DNA of 64,000 bases. Source: CATOSD01 sp034422735 (GTDB taxonomy: Bacteria > Chloroflexota > Dehalococcoidia > Lucifugimonadales > CATOSD01). Made by a program: the position numbers and the translations under genes. The notes beneath the pieces are model-generated. The model made no database searches. It saw only the letters and a list, made by a program, of their open reading frames with translations, and was not told the DNA's origin. Positions 36,022 through 44,786 of this stretch are shown here, in pieces (position 1 is the stretch's first letter; each line of letters begins with the position of its first letter). The DNA lies in contig DAOUJL010000052.1 of NCBI GenBank assembly GCA_034422735.1, positions 31,972-95,971 on the forward strand, read 5' to 3'.

Positions 36022-37440
36022 ATGTCCAACAACGAAATCTGCTTCAAAACCGCCCACGAGCTAGCCCGCCTCATCCGCGAGCGTCAGCTCTCCGCCCGCG
36101 AGGTGATGGAAGCCCACCTGCGCCAGATCGACCGCGTGAACCCCAGCGTGAACGCCATTGTCACCCTGGTGCCCGAGCGCGCGCTGGAGGGCGCTGACGC
36201 CGCCGACGCCGCGCTCGCGCGGGGCGACGACGTGGGCGTGCTGCACGGCCTGCCCATCGCCCACAAGGACCTGGTGCCCACCAAGGGCATCCGCACCACC
36301 TTCGGCTCACCCATCTACGCCGACAACGTGCCCGACTTCGACGCGCTCATCATCCAGCGCCTCAGGGCGGCGGGCGCAATCACCACCGGCAAGACCAACA
36401 CGCCCGAGTTCGGCGCCGGCTCGCAGACCTACAACGAGGTGTTCGGCGAAACGCTGAACCCCTACGACACCGCCACGACCTGCGGCGGCAGCAGCGGCGG
36501 CGCGGCGGTCGCGCTCGCCTGCGGGATGCAGCCTATCGCCGACGGCAGCGACACCGGCGGCTCGCTGCGCAACCCCGCCAATTTCTGCAACGTCGTCGGC
36601 TTCCGCGTCTCGCCGGGCAGGGTGCCCGCCTGGCCCGCCGGCGGCAGTTGGAACCCCACCTCGGTGCAGGGCCCGATGGCGCGCACCGTCTCCGACGCCG
36701 CGCTGTTGCTCAGCGCCATCGCCGGCCCGGACCCGCGCGTGCCCATCTCGATCACCGAGCCGGGCGAGCGCTTCTTGGAGCCGCTGGAGCGCGACTTCTC
36801 GGGCACGCGCATCGCCTGGAGCCGCGACCTGGGCGGCCTGCCCGTGGACCCGCGAGTCACCGCCGCCATCGACGCGCAGCGCGGCGCGTTCGAGTCCCTC
36901 GGCTGCGTCGTCGAGGACGCCGAGCCCGACTTCACCGACACCGACGCGATCTTCAAGGTCTGGCGCCACTACGCCCGGGCGATGGGCCAGACGCAGCTTC
37001 TGGAGGAACACCGGGACAAGCTGAAGGACACCGTCATCTGGGACATCGAGCAGGGCCAGAAGCTCACAGGACCGCAGGTCGGCTGGGGCGATTCCAAGCG
37101 CGCGGAGCTGTTCCAGCGCGTCCACGACTTCATGGAGACCTACGAGTTCCTGGTCTGCCCCGTGAGCCAGGTACCGCCCTTCGACGTAAAGCAGCGCTAC
37201 GTCACCGAGATCAACGGCATTCAGATGGAGTCCTATATCGACTGGATGAAGTCCTGCTACTACATCACCGTCACCGCGCACCCCGCCATCTCCGTGCCTT
37301 GCGGCTTCACGCCGGAGGGCCTGCCGGTGGGCGTACAGATAGTGGGCAGATTCCGCGACGACTTTGGCGTGCTCCAGCTCGCTCACGCATTCGAGCAGGC
37401 GACCGGCACCTGGAAGCGCCGCCCGGACGTGGCGCGGTGA
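36022..37440 (+). CDS. Amidase (amidase signature family)
   Basis: 472 residues. The Ser-cisSer-Lys triad is present: Lys in GLPIAHKDLVPTKG, GGSSGGAAVALA and GSDTGGSLRNPANFC. Typical length for amidase signature enzymes, which hydrolyse linear amides to carboxylate and ammonia. Its stop overlaps the GTG start of the next gene. The C-terminal half lacks the tRNA-binding context of GatA, so I call it a stand-alone amidase. Substrate unknown. Confidence 0.87.
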   Translation: MSNNEICFKTAHELARLIRERQLSAREVMEAHLRQIDRVNPSVNAIVTLVPERALEGADAADAALARGDDVGVLHGLPIAHKDLVPTKGIRTTFGSPIYADNVPDFDALIIQRLRAAGAITTGKTNTPEFGAGSQTYNEVFGETLNPYDTATTCGGSSGGAAVALACGMQPIADGSDTGGSLRNPANFCNVVGFRVSPGRVPAWPAGGSWNPTSVQGPMARTVSDAALLLSAIAGPDPRVPISITEPGERFLEPLERDFSGTRIAWSRDLGGLPVDPRVTAAIDAQRGAFESLGCVVEDAEPDFTDTDAIFKVWRHYARAMGQTQLLEEHRDKLKDTVIWDIEQGQKLTGPQVGWGDSKRAELFQRVHDFMETYEFLVCPVSQVPPFDVKQRYVTEINGIQMESYIDWMKSCYYITVTAHPAISVPCGFTPEGLPVGVQIVGRFRDDFGVLQLAHAFEQATGTWKRRPDVAR

Positions 37441-38306
37441 GCGAGGCCGAACCGGACCGGCCCTGCGTCGCGCCCATCGAGGCGACCGTCCGCGAGTTGG
37501 TGGGCCGATACTCGGTGATGCTGTTCGACTCCTACGGCGTGCTCGCCGACTCGTTCGGCTCCTACCCCGGCGCGGTCGAACTGATCGCGGATCTGAACCG
37601 CGCCGGCAAGCCCTACTACGTGCTCACGAACGACGCCTCCGCGCTCCCCGAAACCAGGTCGGGACGCTTCCGGCGCATGGGCCTGGACATCGCGCCCGAC
37701 GCCATCATCACCTCAGGCTCGCTGCTGGTGGACCACTTCCGCCGCGAGGGGCTGGCGGGCGCGCGCTGCGTGGTGCTGGGCACGGACGACAGCCGCAGCT
37801 ACGTCAGGGCAGCCGGAGGGCGTGTCGCCGGGCCAGCCGACCCGTTCGACGCCGTAGTCATCGGCGACCAGGCGGGCTTCCCGTTCGTCGAGACGATCGA
37901 CGAGGTGATGTCGGCCCTGTTCCGGCGCATCGACGCTGGCGAAAGCGTGCGGCTCGTCCTGCCCAACCCGGACCTCATCTACCCCACCGCCGAGGGCGGC
38001 TTCGGCATCGCCAGCGCGAGCGTCGCGCTGCTGTTCGAGGCGGCGCTGGACTTGCGCTATCCCGGGCGGCCCGGACTGCGCTTCGAGCGGCTGGGCAAGC
38101 CGCACCCCGCGATGTTCCAGGAGGCGCGGCGTCGCGCCGGGACCACCGACATGGTGATGATAGGCGACCAGCCCGAGACCGACATCCGCGGCGCCAACGC
38201 CTTCGGAATCCACTCCGCCCTCGTCGACACCGGCATCGCCGGCAGCGACGCCGCTTCGCTCCCCCCCGACGTGCGCCCCACCTACCACCTCCGCGGCCTC
38301 ACGTAG
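37437..38306 (+). CDS. HAD-superfamily class IIA-type phosphatase-like protein
   Basis: 289 residues from GTG 37437, overlapping the amidase stop by 3 bases. Motif I is FDSYGVLADS: the nucleophile Asp is kept, but the usual second Asp (DxD) is Tyr. LTNDASALPE and MVMIGDQPETDIRGAN fit motifs II and IV of class IIA (NagD-like) HAD proteins, with PNPDLIYP and RLGKPHPAMF between. The missing general acid Asp suggests altered or weak phosphatase activity. It is coupled with the upstream amidase. Confidence 0.78.
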   Translation: MSEAEPDRPCVAPIEATVRELVGRYSVMLFDSYGVLADSFGSYPGAVELIADLNRAGKPYYVLTNDASALPETRSGRFRRMGLDIAPDAIITSGSLLVDHFRREGLAGARCVVLGTDDSRSYVRAAGGRVAGPADPFDAVVIGDQAGFPFVETIDEVMSALFRRIDAGESVRLVLPNPDLIYPTAEGGFGIASASVALLFEAALDLRYPGRPGLRFERLGKPHPAMFQEARRRAGTTDMVMIGDQPETDIRGANAFGIHSALVDTGIAGSDAASLPPDVRPTYHLRGLT

Positions 38307-38340
38307 GGGGCGCGGGCCGTACCTTACGCTCCGCACGATA

Positions 38341-38382
38341 GTCCCTTCCCCCTCGCAGGGGGAAGGTTAGGATGGGGGTGAC
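38341..38382 (-). repeat. Dispersed palindromic repeat copy at a convergent junction
   Basis: Reverse copy. It lies over the end of the HNH gene and provides its last residues (ASPPS) and its TAA stop. Confidence 0.85.
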
Positions 38383-39038
38383 GCCCGCAGTTGCCGAGCC
38401 ACCATCAAGGCGGAGCCGGCAAATTCAGCGCCGGTTTGTATTTGAAACTCGGCAAGCGCCAGAACTTCCTCAATTGGAAACTCCTGGCAGTCCTTGACAA
38501 ACTGGCTAATCCAATGCTGGCGATAGAACCGCACGTCCAACCTGTTCAGGCCCAGATCGTTTATCGTACGCTGCGCTCTCACGCGAGCTTCCGAATTCAG
38601 CCCGTCGATTGGGATTATCTCCCCGGTGGCGGTATCGCAGTCGAAGTAGCGTTCGGGGCGCTCGCGTTCTTCGGCAGCGCTTGGGTCAACGTAGCCCGAG
38701 TCGGGCCACTCGCCCCCTTTGTAGTCCTCGTTGCATCTCTGGCAACTGAAGACCCAGTTGCCCCATTGGTAAGCCAGCTGAGGGAAGCGGTTCAGCGGCC
38801 GGAAGTGGTCTACCGTAGGCGACTTCCCGATATCCTCCGCATTCCGCATACATCGGCGCTCGCAGTACCAGCAGTTGCCACCGGAGCGATCTCCTATCAG
38901 GTCCCGGTACTCCCGCCAGTGTGAGTCTTCGGGGCGTGTTCCAACGCTGTCACGGAAGTACTGTACCCAACCTTGAGTGAACTGTTGTGCGTGTTCTTCA
39001 ACGCCCTCAGGCTCCGGTCCTCGGTCGATCCACCGCAT
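38367..39038 (-). CDS. HNH endonuclease of the Septu PtuB / TIGR02646-like type
   Basis: 223 residues. HNH and zinc features in order: C56-WY-C59 (NCWYCERRC), D77-H78-F (TVDHFRPLNRF), N94 and C99 in WGNWVFSCQ, C102-N103 in RCNEDYKGG. This CxxC...DHF-RP...YQW-N---SC--CN pattern is that of the HNH partner of Septu systems. The start is 6 bases downstream of the ATPase stop, so the two form one operon. The last residues and stop come from the palindromic repeat at 38341-38382, so the natural C-terminus may have been changed by insertion. Predicted role: DNA (or tRNA) cleavage when the ATPase releases it on phage infection. Confidence 0.78.
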   Translation of the reverse strand: MRWIDRGPEPEGVEEHAQQFTQGWVQYFRDSVGTRPEDSHWREYRDLIGDRSGGNCWYCERRCMRNAEDIGKSPTVDHFRPLNRFPQLAYQWGNWVFSCQRCNEDYKGGEWPDSGYVDPSAAEERERPERYFDCDTATGEIIPIDGLNSEARVRAQRTINDLGLNRLDVRFYRQHWISQFVKDCQEFPIEEVLALAEFQIQTGAEFAGSALMVARQLRASPPS

Positions 39039-39044
39039 CCTTGC

Positions 39045-40478
39045 CTAGCTACCGTCCTGCGACAGTTCGGACTGCCGGGACTGCAAGAACTCCAGCATCA
39101 TGTCGCCGTAACGCTCCCTCTGCTCTTCCAAAGGCGTGCTACTGGAGATGAAGTCCTCGTTCACCCGGCGGCGCAACTGAGCCAACTCGTCTGATTCCGC
39201 ATCGGTGAGGTCATCCTTGCCGCGGAGTTCACGCAATCTATTCGACCTGTCAACCGTCAGTTGATCCGTCGGCTCATCGACGCCCATGAACGTCCGCAGG
39301 ATCTCATCCGTGGTCCAGCCGATGATGTCGCGCTCGTTCGTGCTGGCCCTAACCACCCCATCGGCATCACGATTCAGCATGTGCACCTGCCCCGCCCTCA
39401 ACCCGGCCACCACGAATGGAGAGTGTGTGGTAGCGAAAATCTGCAACCCCGGAAAGTGTTCCAGCAATGCCGGAATCACCCTACGCTGCCATGTGGGATG
39501 CAGGTGGTTCTCGATCTCGTCGATCACCAGAATGGCCGGCTTCTCGTTCCAGCCCTCGACGAACTCGTAGTGATTGAGCATCTTGAACGCCAGCCACAGT
39601 ATCCACAGCAGAACCGACTGCGATCCCGAACTCAGGTCGCCTAGGTATATCCCCTTGGCGTCGGGCCAGTGCGGGCTGAGGGGCCTGTCCGCGGGCCTGT
39701 CCGCGGGCCTTATGTGGGCAAACGTGGGCGTGTCCGTGGTGGCGACGCCGAGCATACGATTTATGGACACGCTATCCAGGCTGGCCGTAGGTTGGTTTGC
39801 GAGAAATTCGAGGTCTAAACCGGTGGGATAGTTCAACGGCCTGTCCGCAGCTATCACTTCCTCGCATATAGACTTGGCGCACGAATGGGATACTTCGTGA
39901 ATGTACCAGAAGTGGAAAGCCTTGCGCTCGTTGGTCGGGAGGTCCTCTCGCCTTTCATGCTCGAACAAACTGTTCGCCTTGTCGTACATTCTTTCTATGG
40001 CGGCAGCCAGCCTCGCTCCGCTGAAAGGCCCGGACAGCACTTCCTCTGGAGACTCGCCGTAGGCGCCCAGATCGCCCAACTCCGATACTTTGGGGAGTCC
40101 TTCTCTGATGGGACCCAGATATATGACCGGCGGTTTTGGGTTGCCGTGGGAGCCGGAACGCGCGTCGAGAAGCTCGCGGTCGACGCACAGCGCGTTTCCC
40201 TTCACCGAATCATGAGAGAGGTGTTCTTCAAGACATTGGGTCAGATGCAGAATCTCAGATGGGTAGGATTCAAAGCTGGACCATCCGGGCACTACGCCTT
40301 CGCTCCAGTCTCGCCTGGCTTCCCTCTCTTCATTGAAGTGCTCGTCAATCGCCGACAGCAGCCTACTCTTTCCTGTCGCGTTCGGCCCCACGAACACGTT
40401 GACGTGCTCATCAAACCGGATGTCCACCGGCTCCGTGAACGGCGGCACATTGCCGTATCGCATCCTGGTGAGACGCAT
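39045..40478 (-). CDS. ABC/OLD-type AAA ATPase of a Septu-like (PtuA) system
   Basis: 477 residues. Walker A GPNATGKS (31-38), ABC-like signature LSSGSQSVLLW, Walker B ILVIDEIENHLHP, and H-loop ATTHSPFVV. It has no TOPRIM nuclease domain, so it is not OLD itself; the nuclease is probably the adjacent HNH gene. The central region and C-terminal tail (SSSTPLEEQRERYGDMM) carry no known motif. Lower GC than the surroundings and the pairing with a PtuB-like HNH protein support an acquired antiphage module. Confidence 0.82.
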   Translation of the reverse strand: MRLTRMRYGNVPPFTEPVDIRFDEHVNVFVGPNATGKSRLLSAIDEHFNEEREARRDWSEGVVPGWSSFESYPSEILHLTQCLEEHLSHDSVKGNALCVDRELLDARSGSHGNPKPPVIYLGPIREGLPKVSELGDLGAYGESPEEVLSGPFSGARLAAAIERMYDKANSLFEHERREDLPTNERKAFHFWYIHEVSHSCAKSICEEVIAADRPLNYPTGLDLEFLANQPTASLDSVSINRMLGVATTDTPTFAHIRPADRPADRPLSPHWPDAKGIYLGDLSSGSQSVLLWILWLAFKMLNHYEFVEGWNEKPAILVIDEIENHLHPTWQRRVIPALLEHFPGLQIFATTHSPFVVAGLRAGQVHMLNRDADGVVRASTNERDIIGWTTDEILRTFMGVDEPTDQLTVDRSNRLRELRGKDDLTDAESDELAQLRRRVNEDFISSSTPLEEQRERYGDMMLEFLQSRQSELSQDGS

Positions 40479-40784
40479 GTGACAAAACTCCGTGTGGCCA
40501 TTGCAATCGCTGCTAATAGGCGTCTACAGTGTAGCCGTACAACACCGTTCCGGCAATTGAACCCGCCCCCGCACCCCCGAAAATTCCGTCACTTTCCCGC
40601 GCCATCCCTTCCCAGCCGTGTCTCGCCCAATCTCATCCACGTCCCACCAGTTCTCGTTCGTGCGCCATTTCTTCCCACCAATCCACTCCGATCACCCAGT
40701 TTCACCGTGAATTCGCGGAGATGGTGATGCCCAAAGCTCCCACGCTCTTGATTCTACAGCACACACGTGCTATTTTCTATTGCA
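40479..40784. other. Region upstream of the Septu-like operon
   Basis: No gene. A short palindrome CTACAGTGTAG at 40524-40534 lies near where the operon's promoter should be and may be an operator; the -35/-10 pair around it is weak. Confidence 0.4.
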
Positions 40785-40825
40785 GTCCCTTCCCCCTCGC
40801 AGGGGGAAGGTTAGGATGGGGGTGA
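40785..40825 (-). repeat. Dispersed palindromic repeat copy in a divergent region
   Basis: Reverse copy; the only one of sixteen lying in a divergent intergenic region. It is followed by a GGCTCTTAGTTATCCGA-like extension. Confidence 0.85.
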
Positions 40826-40855
40826 AGGCTCTTAGTTATCCGAACCGGCGCCACC

Positions 40856-40891
40856 GTCACGTTCTGCGCCACGCCCGTGACAGAACGTGAC
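40856..40891. repeat. 11-bp perfect inverted repeat
   Basis: GTCACGTTCTG (40856-40866) and CAGAACGTGAC (40881-40891), 14-base spacer. Located between the palindromic repeat and the 44-bp conserved element, upstream of dprA. Confidence 0.8.
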
Positions 40892-40929
40892 TCCGGGGTA
40901 CCGCGATTGAGCAGTAAGAGGACGGGCCG

Positions 40930-40973
40930 CCCAGCTACGGAATGGGCGGAATGTAGCAGAACTGAGCAGATTT
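40930..40973 (+). repeat. 44-bp conserved upstream element, copy 1
   Basis: Begins CCCAGCTACGGAATGGG and ends CTGAGCAGATTT. It matches the element at 63759-63802 (on the other strand) at 41 of 44 positions. It lies about 95 bases before the dprA start. Confidence 0.85.
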
Positions 40974-41068
40974 AATTGGGGGAGTATGAAAAGGCCCTGC
41001 GGAGAGCCTGACCGCCCCGCGCCGCCAAACCCCGGTTCGGCGGATGTGTGCTAGAATTACCCGCGCTC

Positions 41069-42193
41069 ATGGAATCGAACCAACTCAAACACTGGATAGC
41101 CTTCAACAAGATACCCGGCATCGGGCGGTCGCACTTCGCGCTGATGGAGAAGCGTTTCGGCGACCTGTCCGAGGCGTGGCGCGCCACCGCGGGCGAACTG
41201 CGCGAGGCCGGCGTGGACGCCGGCGCCCTGGCGCAGGTGGCCGAACGGCGGCCCGGCATCGACCCCGACCGCGAGCTTGAGCGCCTGGCCGAGATCGGCG
41301 TCCGGGCCGTCACCTGGCACGACGACGACTACCCGCCGCGGCTCAGGGAGTTCACCGACAAGCCGCCGCTTCTGTTCGTGCGCGGAGAGCTGCTGCCCGA
41401 GGACGAGCGCTCCATCGCCGTGGTCGGCACCCGCAGGGCCACACCCTACGGCCGGGAGATGGCGCAGCGGCTGGCGACCGACTTGGCGCGGGCCGGCGTC
41501 GTGGTCGTGAGCGGCCTGGCCCGCGGCATCGACGGCATAGCCCACCGCGCGGCGCTGGACGCCGGACAGCGGACCATCGCGGTGATGGGCAGCGGCATGG
41601 ACACCATCTACCCCGCGGAGCACTCAAACCTGGCGTCCGAAATCGCGGCCAACGGCGCGCTCGTCACCGAGTTCGCGCTGGGCACGCGGCCCAACGCGGG
41701 CAACTTTCCGCGCCGCAACCGCATCATGGCAGGCATGACGTTGGGCACCCTGGTCGTGGAGGCCCCGGAGAGCAGCGGCGCGCTGTTCACCGCGAAGTAC
41801 GCCATCGAGGACAGCCGCGAGGTGTTCGCCGTACCCGGCAACGCGCTCACGCCCAGCAGCCGCGGCGCGAACCGGCTCATCCGGGACTCGGCCGCCAAGC
41901 TGGTTATGGACTCCAACGATATTCTTGAGGAGCTCAATATCGACTCGGTGGGCGCGCAGATGGAGCTGGCGGCGCTGATTCCCCAGGACGAGAACGAGGC
42001 CGCGGTGCTCCAGTACGTCTCCTACGACATTGCGCACATCGACGAGATTGTTAGAAACTCCGGGCTACCCATCACGACTGTGAGCGGCGCGCTCGCTATG
42101 ATGGAGCTCAAGGGACTCGTTAAGCAGGTCGGCGGCATGAACTACGTCAGAATCATGGAGCCGCCAGCCCAATACACAACCGCAGCAGGATGA
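41069..42193 (+). CDS. dprA: DNA processing protein DprA
   Basis: 374 residues from ATG 41069. N-terminal helical segment, Rossmann-type core with SIAVVGTRRATPYGREMA, VVSGLARGIDGIAHRAAL and PRRNRIMAGMTLGTLVVEA, and a C-terminal winged-helix-like domain (IDEIVRNSGLPITTVSGALAMMELKG). It loads RecA onto incoming single-stranded DNA in transformation. TAGAAT at 41052-41057 is a possible -10 within an extended TGTGCTAGAAT, only 12 bases before the ATG, so a short or absent leader is possible. The stop is 1 base before the topA ATG, so the genes form an operon. Confidence 0.93.
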   Translation: MESNQLKHWIAFNKIPGIGRSHFALMEKRFGDLSEAWRATAGELREAGVDAGALAQVAERRPGIDPDRELERLAEIGVRAVTWHDDDYPPRLREFTDKPPLLFVRGELLPEDERSIAVVGTRRATPYGREMAQRLATDLARAGVVVVSGLARGIDGIAHRAALDAGQRTIAVMGSGMDTIYPAEHSNLASEIAANGALVTEFALGTRPNAGNFPRRNRIMAGMTLGTLVVEAPESSGALFTAKYAIEDSREVFAVPGNALTPSSRGANRLIRDSAAKLVMDSNDILEELNIDSVGAQMELAALIPQDENEAAVLQYVSYDIAHIDEIVRNSGLPITTVSGALAMMELKGLVKQVGGMNYVRIMEPPAQYTTAAG

Positions 42194-42194
42194 A

Positions 42195-44348
42195 ATGGCA
42201 AAAAACCTTGTAATCGTAGAATCACCCACCAAGGCCCGCACCATTGGCCGCTTTCTGGGCAACGGCTACGTCGCCATCGCCTCGATGGGCCATGTGAGAG
42301 ACCTGCCTAGGCGAAAGATGGGCGTCGAGATAGACGACGACGGCTTCCGGCCGGAGTACCTGGTCATGGAAGACAAGAAGAAGGTCATCTCTGAGGTGGT
42401 GAAGGAGTCCAAGCAGGCGGACACCGTGTACCTTGCCACCGACCCCGACAGGGAGGGGGAGGCCATCTCCTGGCACATCATCGAGGCGGCCAAGATCCCG
42501 GAGAACAAGGCGCAGCGCGTCGTGTTCCACGAGATTACCCGCGACGCCATCGAAAAGGCCTTCGCAGACCCCGGACGGCTGGACCGCAACCTCATCGACG
42601 CGCAGCAGGCGCGCCGCATCCTGGACAGGGTGGTCGGCTACAAGCTCAGCCCCGTGCTGTGGAAGAAGGTCCGGCGCGGCCTCTCGGCAGGCCGTGTGCA
42701 GTCGGTCGCGCTGAGGCTGATCGTAGACCGCGAGGACGAGATAGACGCCTTCAAGCCCGAGGAGTACTGGACCATCGCCTCGACGCTTGCCAAGCGGGGC
42801 GAGACCGCCTCGCAGCGCATCAGATTCAAGGCGGGCCTGCGCTCCATCAAGGATCAGAAGGGCAGGATCAAGGTCTCCAACGGCGAGCGGGCGAACCAGA
42901 TCACCTCGGACCTGGAAGGCGCGGAGTACTCTGTGGACGCGGTGCGGAAGACGGACTCGGTCAGCAGGCCCAAGCCGCCCTTCATCACCAGCACGCTTCA
43001 GCAGGAGGCGGCCCGCAAGCTGCGGTTCAGCGCCCGCCAGACCATGCGAGTGGCCCAGCAGCTCTACGAAGGCATCAACATCGGAGACGAGGGCGAGGTC
43101 GGCCTCATAACCTACATGCGGACCGACTCCACCAACGTCGCCCAGAGCGCCGTCCATGAGGCCAGGCAGGTCATCGAGCGGAAGTACGGCCCGGAGTTCA
43201 TGCCCAAGTCGCCGCGCTCGTACCGGCGCAAGGTGAAGGGCGCCCAGGAGGCCCACGAGGCCATCCGGCCCACCTCGGTAGGGCGCGAGCCTGAGGCGCT
43301 GCAGCGCCACCTGAACAGGGACCAGCTCCGGATGTACCGCCTCATCTGGCAGCGAATGCTGGCGAGCCAGATGGCCGACGCCCGCTTCGATTCCACCGCG
43401 GTGGACGTCGCGGCCCCCGGCGCGTCCGGCACCGTGTACCTGTTCCGCGCCAATGGCCGCGTGCTCAGGTTCAAGGGTCACCTGGCGCTGTACACCGAGG
43501 GCATGGACGACTCCCAGGCGGACGAGAACGAGGAGACGCCGCCGCTGCCCGTGCTCGAACAGGGCGACGCGCTCGACTGCCTGGGCCTCGCCGCCGACCA
43601 GCACTTCACCAAGCCGCCGCCCCGCTACACCGAGGCGACGCTCATCAAGCAGCTGGAACAGGCGGGCATCGGACGCCCCAGCACCTACGCGCCCATAATG
43701 TCGACCATCATGACCCGCGACTACGTGCTCAAGGACCAGGGGAGATTCGTGCCTACCAAGCTGGGCAAGGCCGTCGTCGGCCTTCTCAAGGAGCACTTCC
43801 CCGACATAATGGACGTGGGCTACACCGGAGAGGTGGAGAAGTACCTGGACGATATTTCCGAAGGCAAACGCCCCTGGGAGCCGACGCTGAGGGAGCTTTA
43901 CGTCCCGTTCGACGCCTCCGTAGAGCGCGCGCTCGAAGTGGCCCAGCGCGTCCCCCGCGAGCTTATCGACGAGGAGAGCGACGAGGTCTGCGAGAAGTGC
44001 GAGCGGCCCATGGTCATCAAGTCGGGCCGGTTCGGACGATTCCTGTCGTGCAGCGGATTCCCGGAGTGCAAGGAGTCCCGCCCGCTCCTGACCCGCGTCG
44101 GCGTGGAGTGCCCCGAGTGCGGAAGCGACCTCGTGGAGCGCCAGCAGAAGAGCGGCAAGAGACGCCGGTTCTTCGGCTGCTCCAACTATCCCGCCTGCGA
44201 GTTCACCACCAACCAGCGGCCCATTCCCGAGCCTTGCCCCGATTGCGGCAACATGCTGGTGGCGTCGGGCCGCGCCAACGCCAGGTGCGGAGGCTGCGGC
44301 TACTACGGCCCGCGCCCCGAGGTCGAGCTCGCCGCCGCCGAGGTGTAG
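42195..44348 (+). CDS. topA: DNA topoisomerase I
   Basis: 717 residues. TOPRIM domain (KNLVIVESPTKARTIGRFLG; ATDPDREGEAISWHI), active-site Tyr in LITYMRTDST, GRPSTYAP motif, and three C-terminal four-cysteine zinc ribbons (CEKCERPM...CSGFPEC; CPECGSDL...CSNYPAC; CPDCGNML...CGGC). A type IA enzyme relaxing negative supercoils. It follows dprA without a gap, the common dprA-topA order. Confidence 0.97.
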   Translation: MAKNLVIVESPTKARTIGRFLGNGYVAIASMGHVRDLPRRKMGVEIDDDGFRPEYLVMEDKKKVISEVVKESKQADTVYLATDPDREGEAISWHIIEAAKIPENKAQRVVFHEITRDAIEKAFADPGRLDRNLIDAQQARRILDRVVGYKLSPVLWKKVRRGLSAGRVQSVALRLIVDREDEIDAFKPEEYWTIASTLAKRGETASQRIRFKAGLRSIKDQKGRIKVSNGERANQITSDLEGAEYSVDAVRKTDSVSRPKPPFITSTLQQEAARKLRFSARQTMRVAQQLYEGINIGDEGEVGLITYMRTDSTNVAQSAVHEARQVIERKYGPEFMPKSPRSYRRKVKGAQEAHEAIRPTSVGREPEALQRHLNRDQLRMYRLIWQRMLASQMADARFDSTAVDVAAPGASGTVYLFRANGRVLRFKGHLALYTEGMDDSQADENEETPPLPVLEQGDALDCLGLAADQHFTKPPPRYTEATLIKQLEQAGIGRPSTYAPIMSTIMTRDYVLKDQGRFVPTKLGKAVVGLLKEHFPDIMDVGYTGEVEKYLDDISEGKRPWEPTLRELYVPFDASVERALEVAQRVPRELIDEESDEVCEKCERPMVIKSGRFGRFLSCSGFPECKESRPLLTRVGVECPECGSDLVERQQKSGKRRRFFGCSNYPACEFTTNQRPIPEPCPDCGNMLVASGRANARCGGCGYYGPRPEVELAAAEV

Positions 44349-44349
44349 C

Positions 44350-44718
44350 GTGGCGATAGTGGACGGCGTGGCCGGGGTGATCGTCTGGACGGGCGACCTG
44401 GACCGCCTCGTCCGCTTCTACCGCGACACGCTGAAGTTGACGCCCCACTCGGTGCGCCCCGACTTCGTCGCGTTCCGCTGGGGCGAAATGCGGCTCAGCA
44501 TCGGCGCCCACTCCGACGTAGAGGGCGACACGAGCGAGCCGCACAGGATTATGATCAACCTCGCCACGTCCGACATCCAGTCGGCGTTCGAAAGGCTCAC
44601 GGCGCGGGGCGTCCGGTTCGTGCGACCGCCTGAGCAGGAGCACTGGGGCGGCTGGGTCGCCACCTTCCACGACCCGGACGGCAACACCCTCCAGCTCCTG
44701 CAACAGCCGGAAGCGTAG
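44350..44718 (+). CDS. VOC (glyoxalase/dioxygenase) family protein
   Basis: 122 residues from GTG 44350, 1 base after the topA stop, so translated from the same message. Two VOC beta-alpha-beta-beta-beta repeats: GVIVWTGDLDRLVRFYRDTL and TSDIQSAFERLTARGVRFVRPPE, ending HDPDGNTLQLLQQ with the typical terminal Glu-type metal region partly replaced by Gln. Substrate unknown. Confidence 0.8.
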   Translation: MAIVDGVAGVIVWTGDLDRLVRFYRDTLKLTPHSVRPDFVAFRWGEMRLSIGAHSDVEGDTSEPHRIMINLATSDIQSAFERLTARGVRFVRPPEQEHWGGWVATFHDPDGNTLQLLQQPEA

Positions 44719-44736
44719 CCAACGGCCCGCCGTGTC

Positions 44737-44777
44737 TTCACCCTCACCCTAGCCCTCTCCCATCGAGGGAGAGGGGA
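44737..44777 (+). repeat. Dispersed palindromic repeat copy at a convergent junction
   Basis: Forward copy of the CCCTCTCCC subtype between the VOC stop (44718) and the amidase stop (44787). Confidence 0.8.
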
Positions 44778-44786
44778 TAAGCCACC

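Noticed and set aside
40985..41053. Short frame from ATG 40986 with a GGGGGAG site, ending just before dprA
   Set aside because: Its 22 residues are proline-rich and without support; the stretch overlaps a hairpin and a possible dprA promoter. Not listed as a gene.
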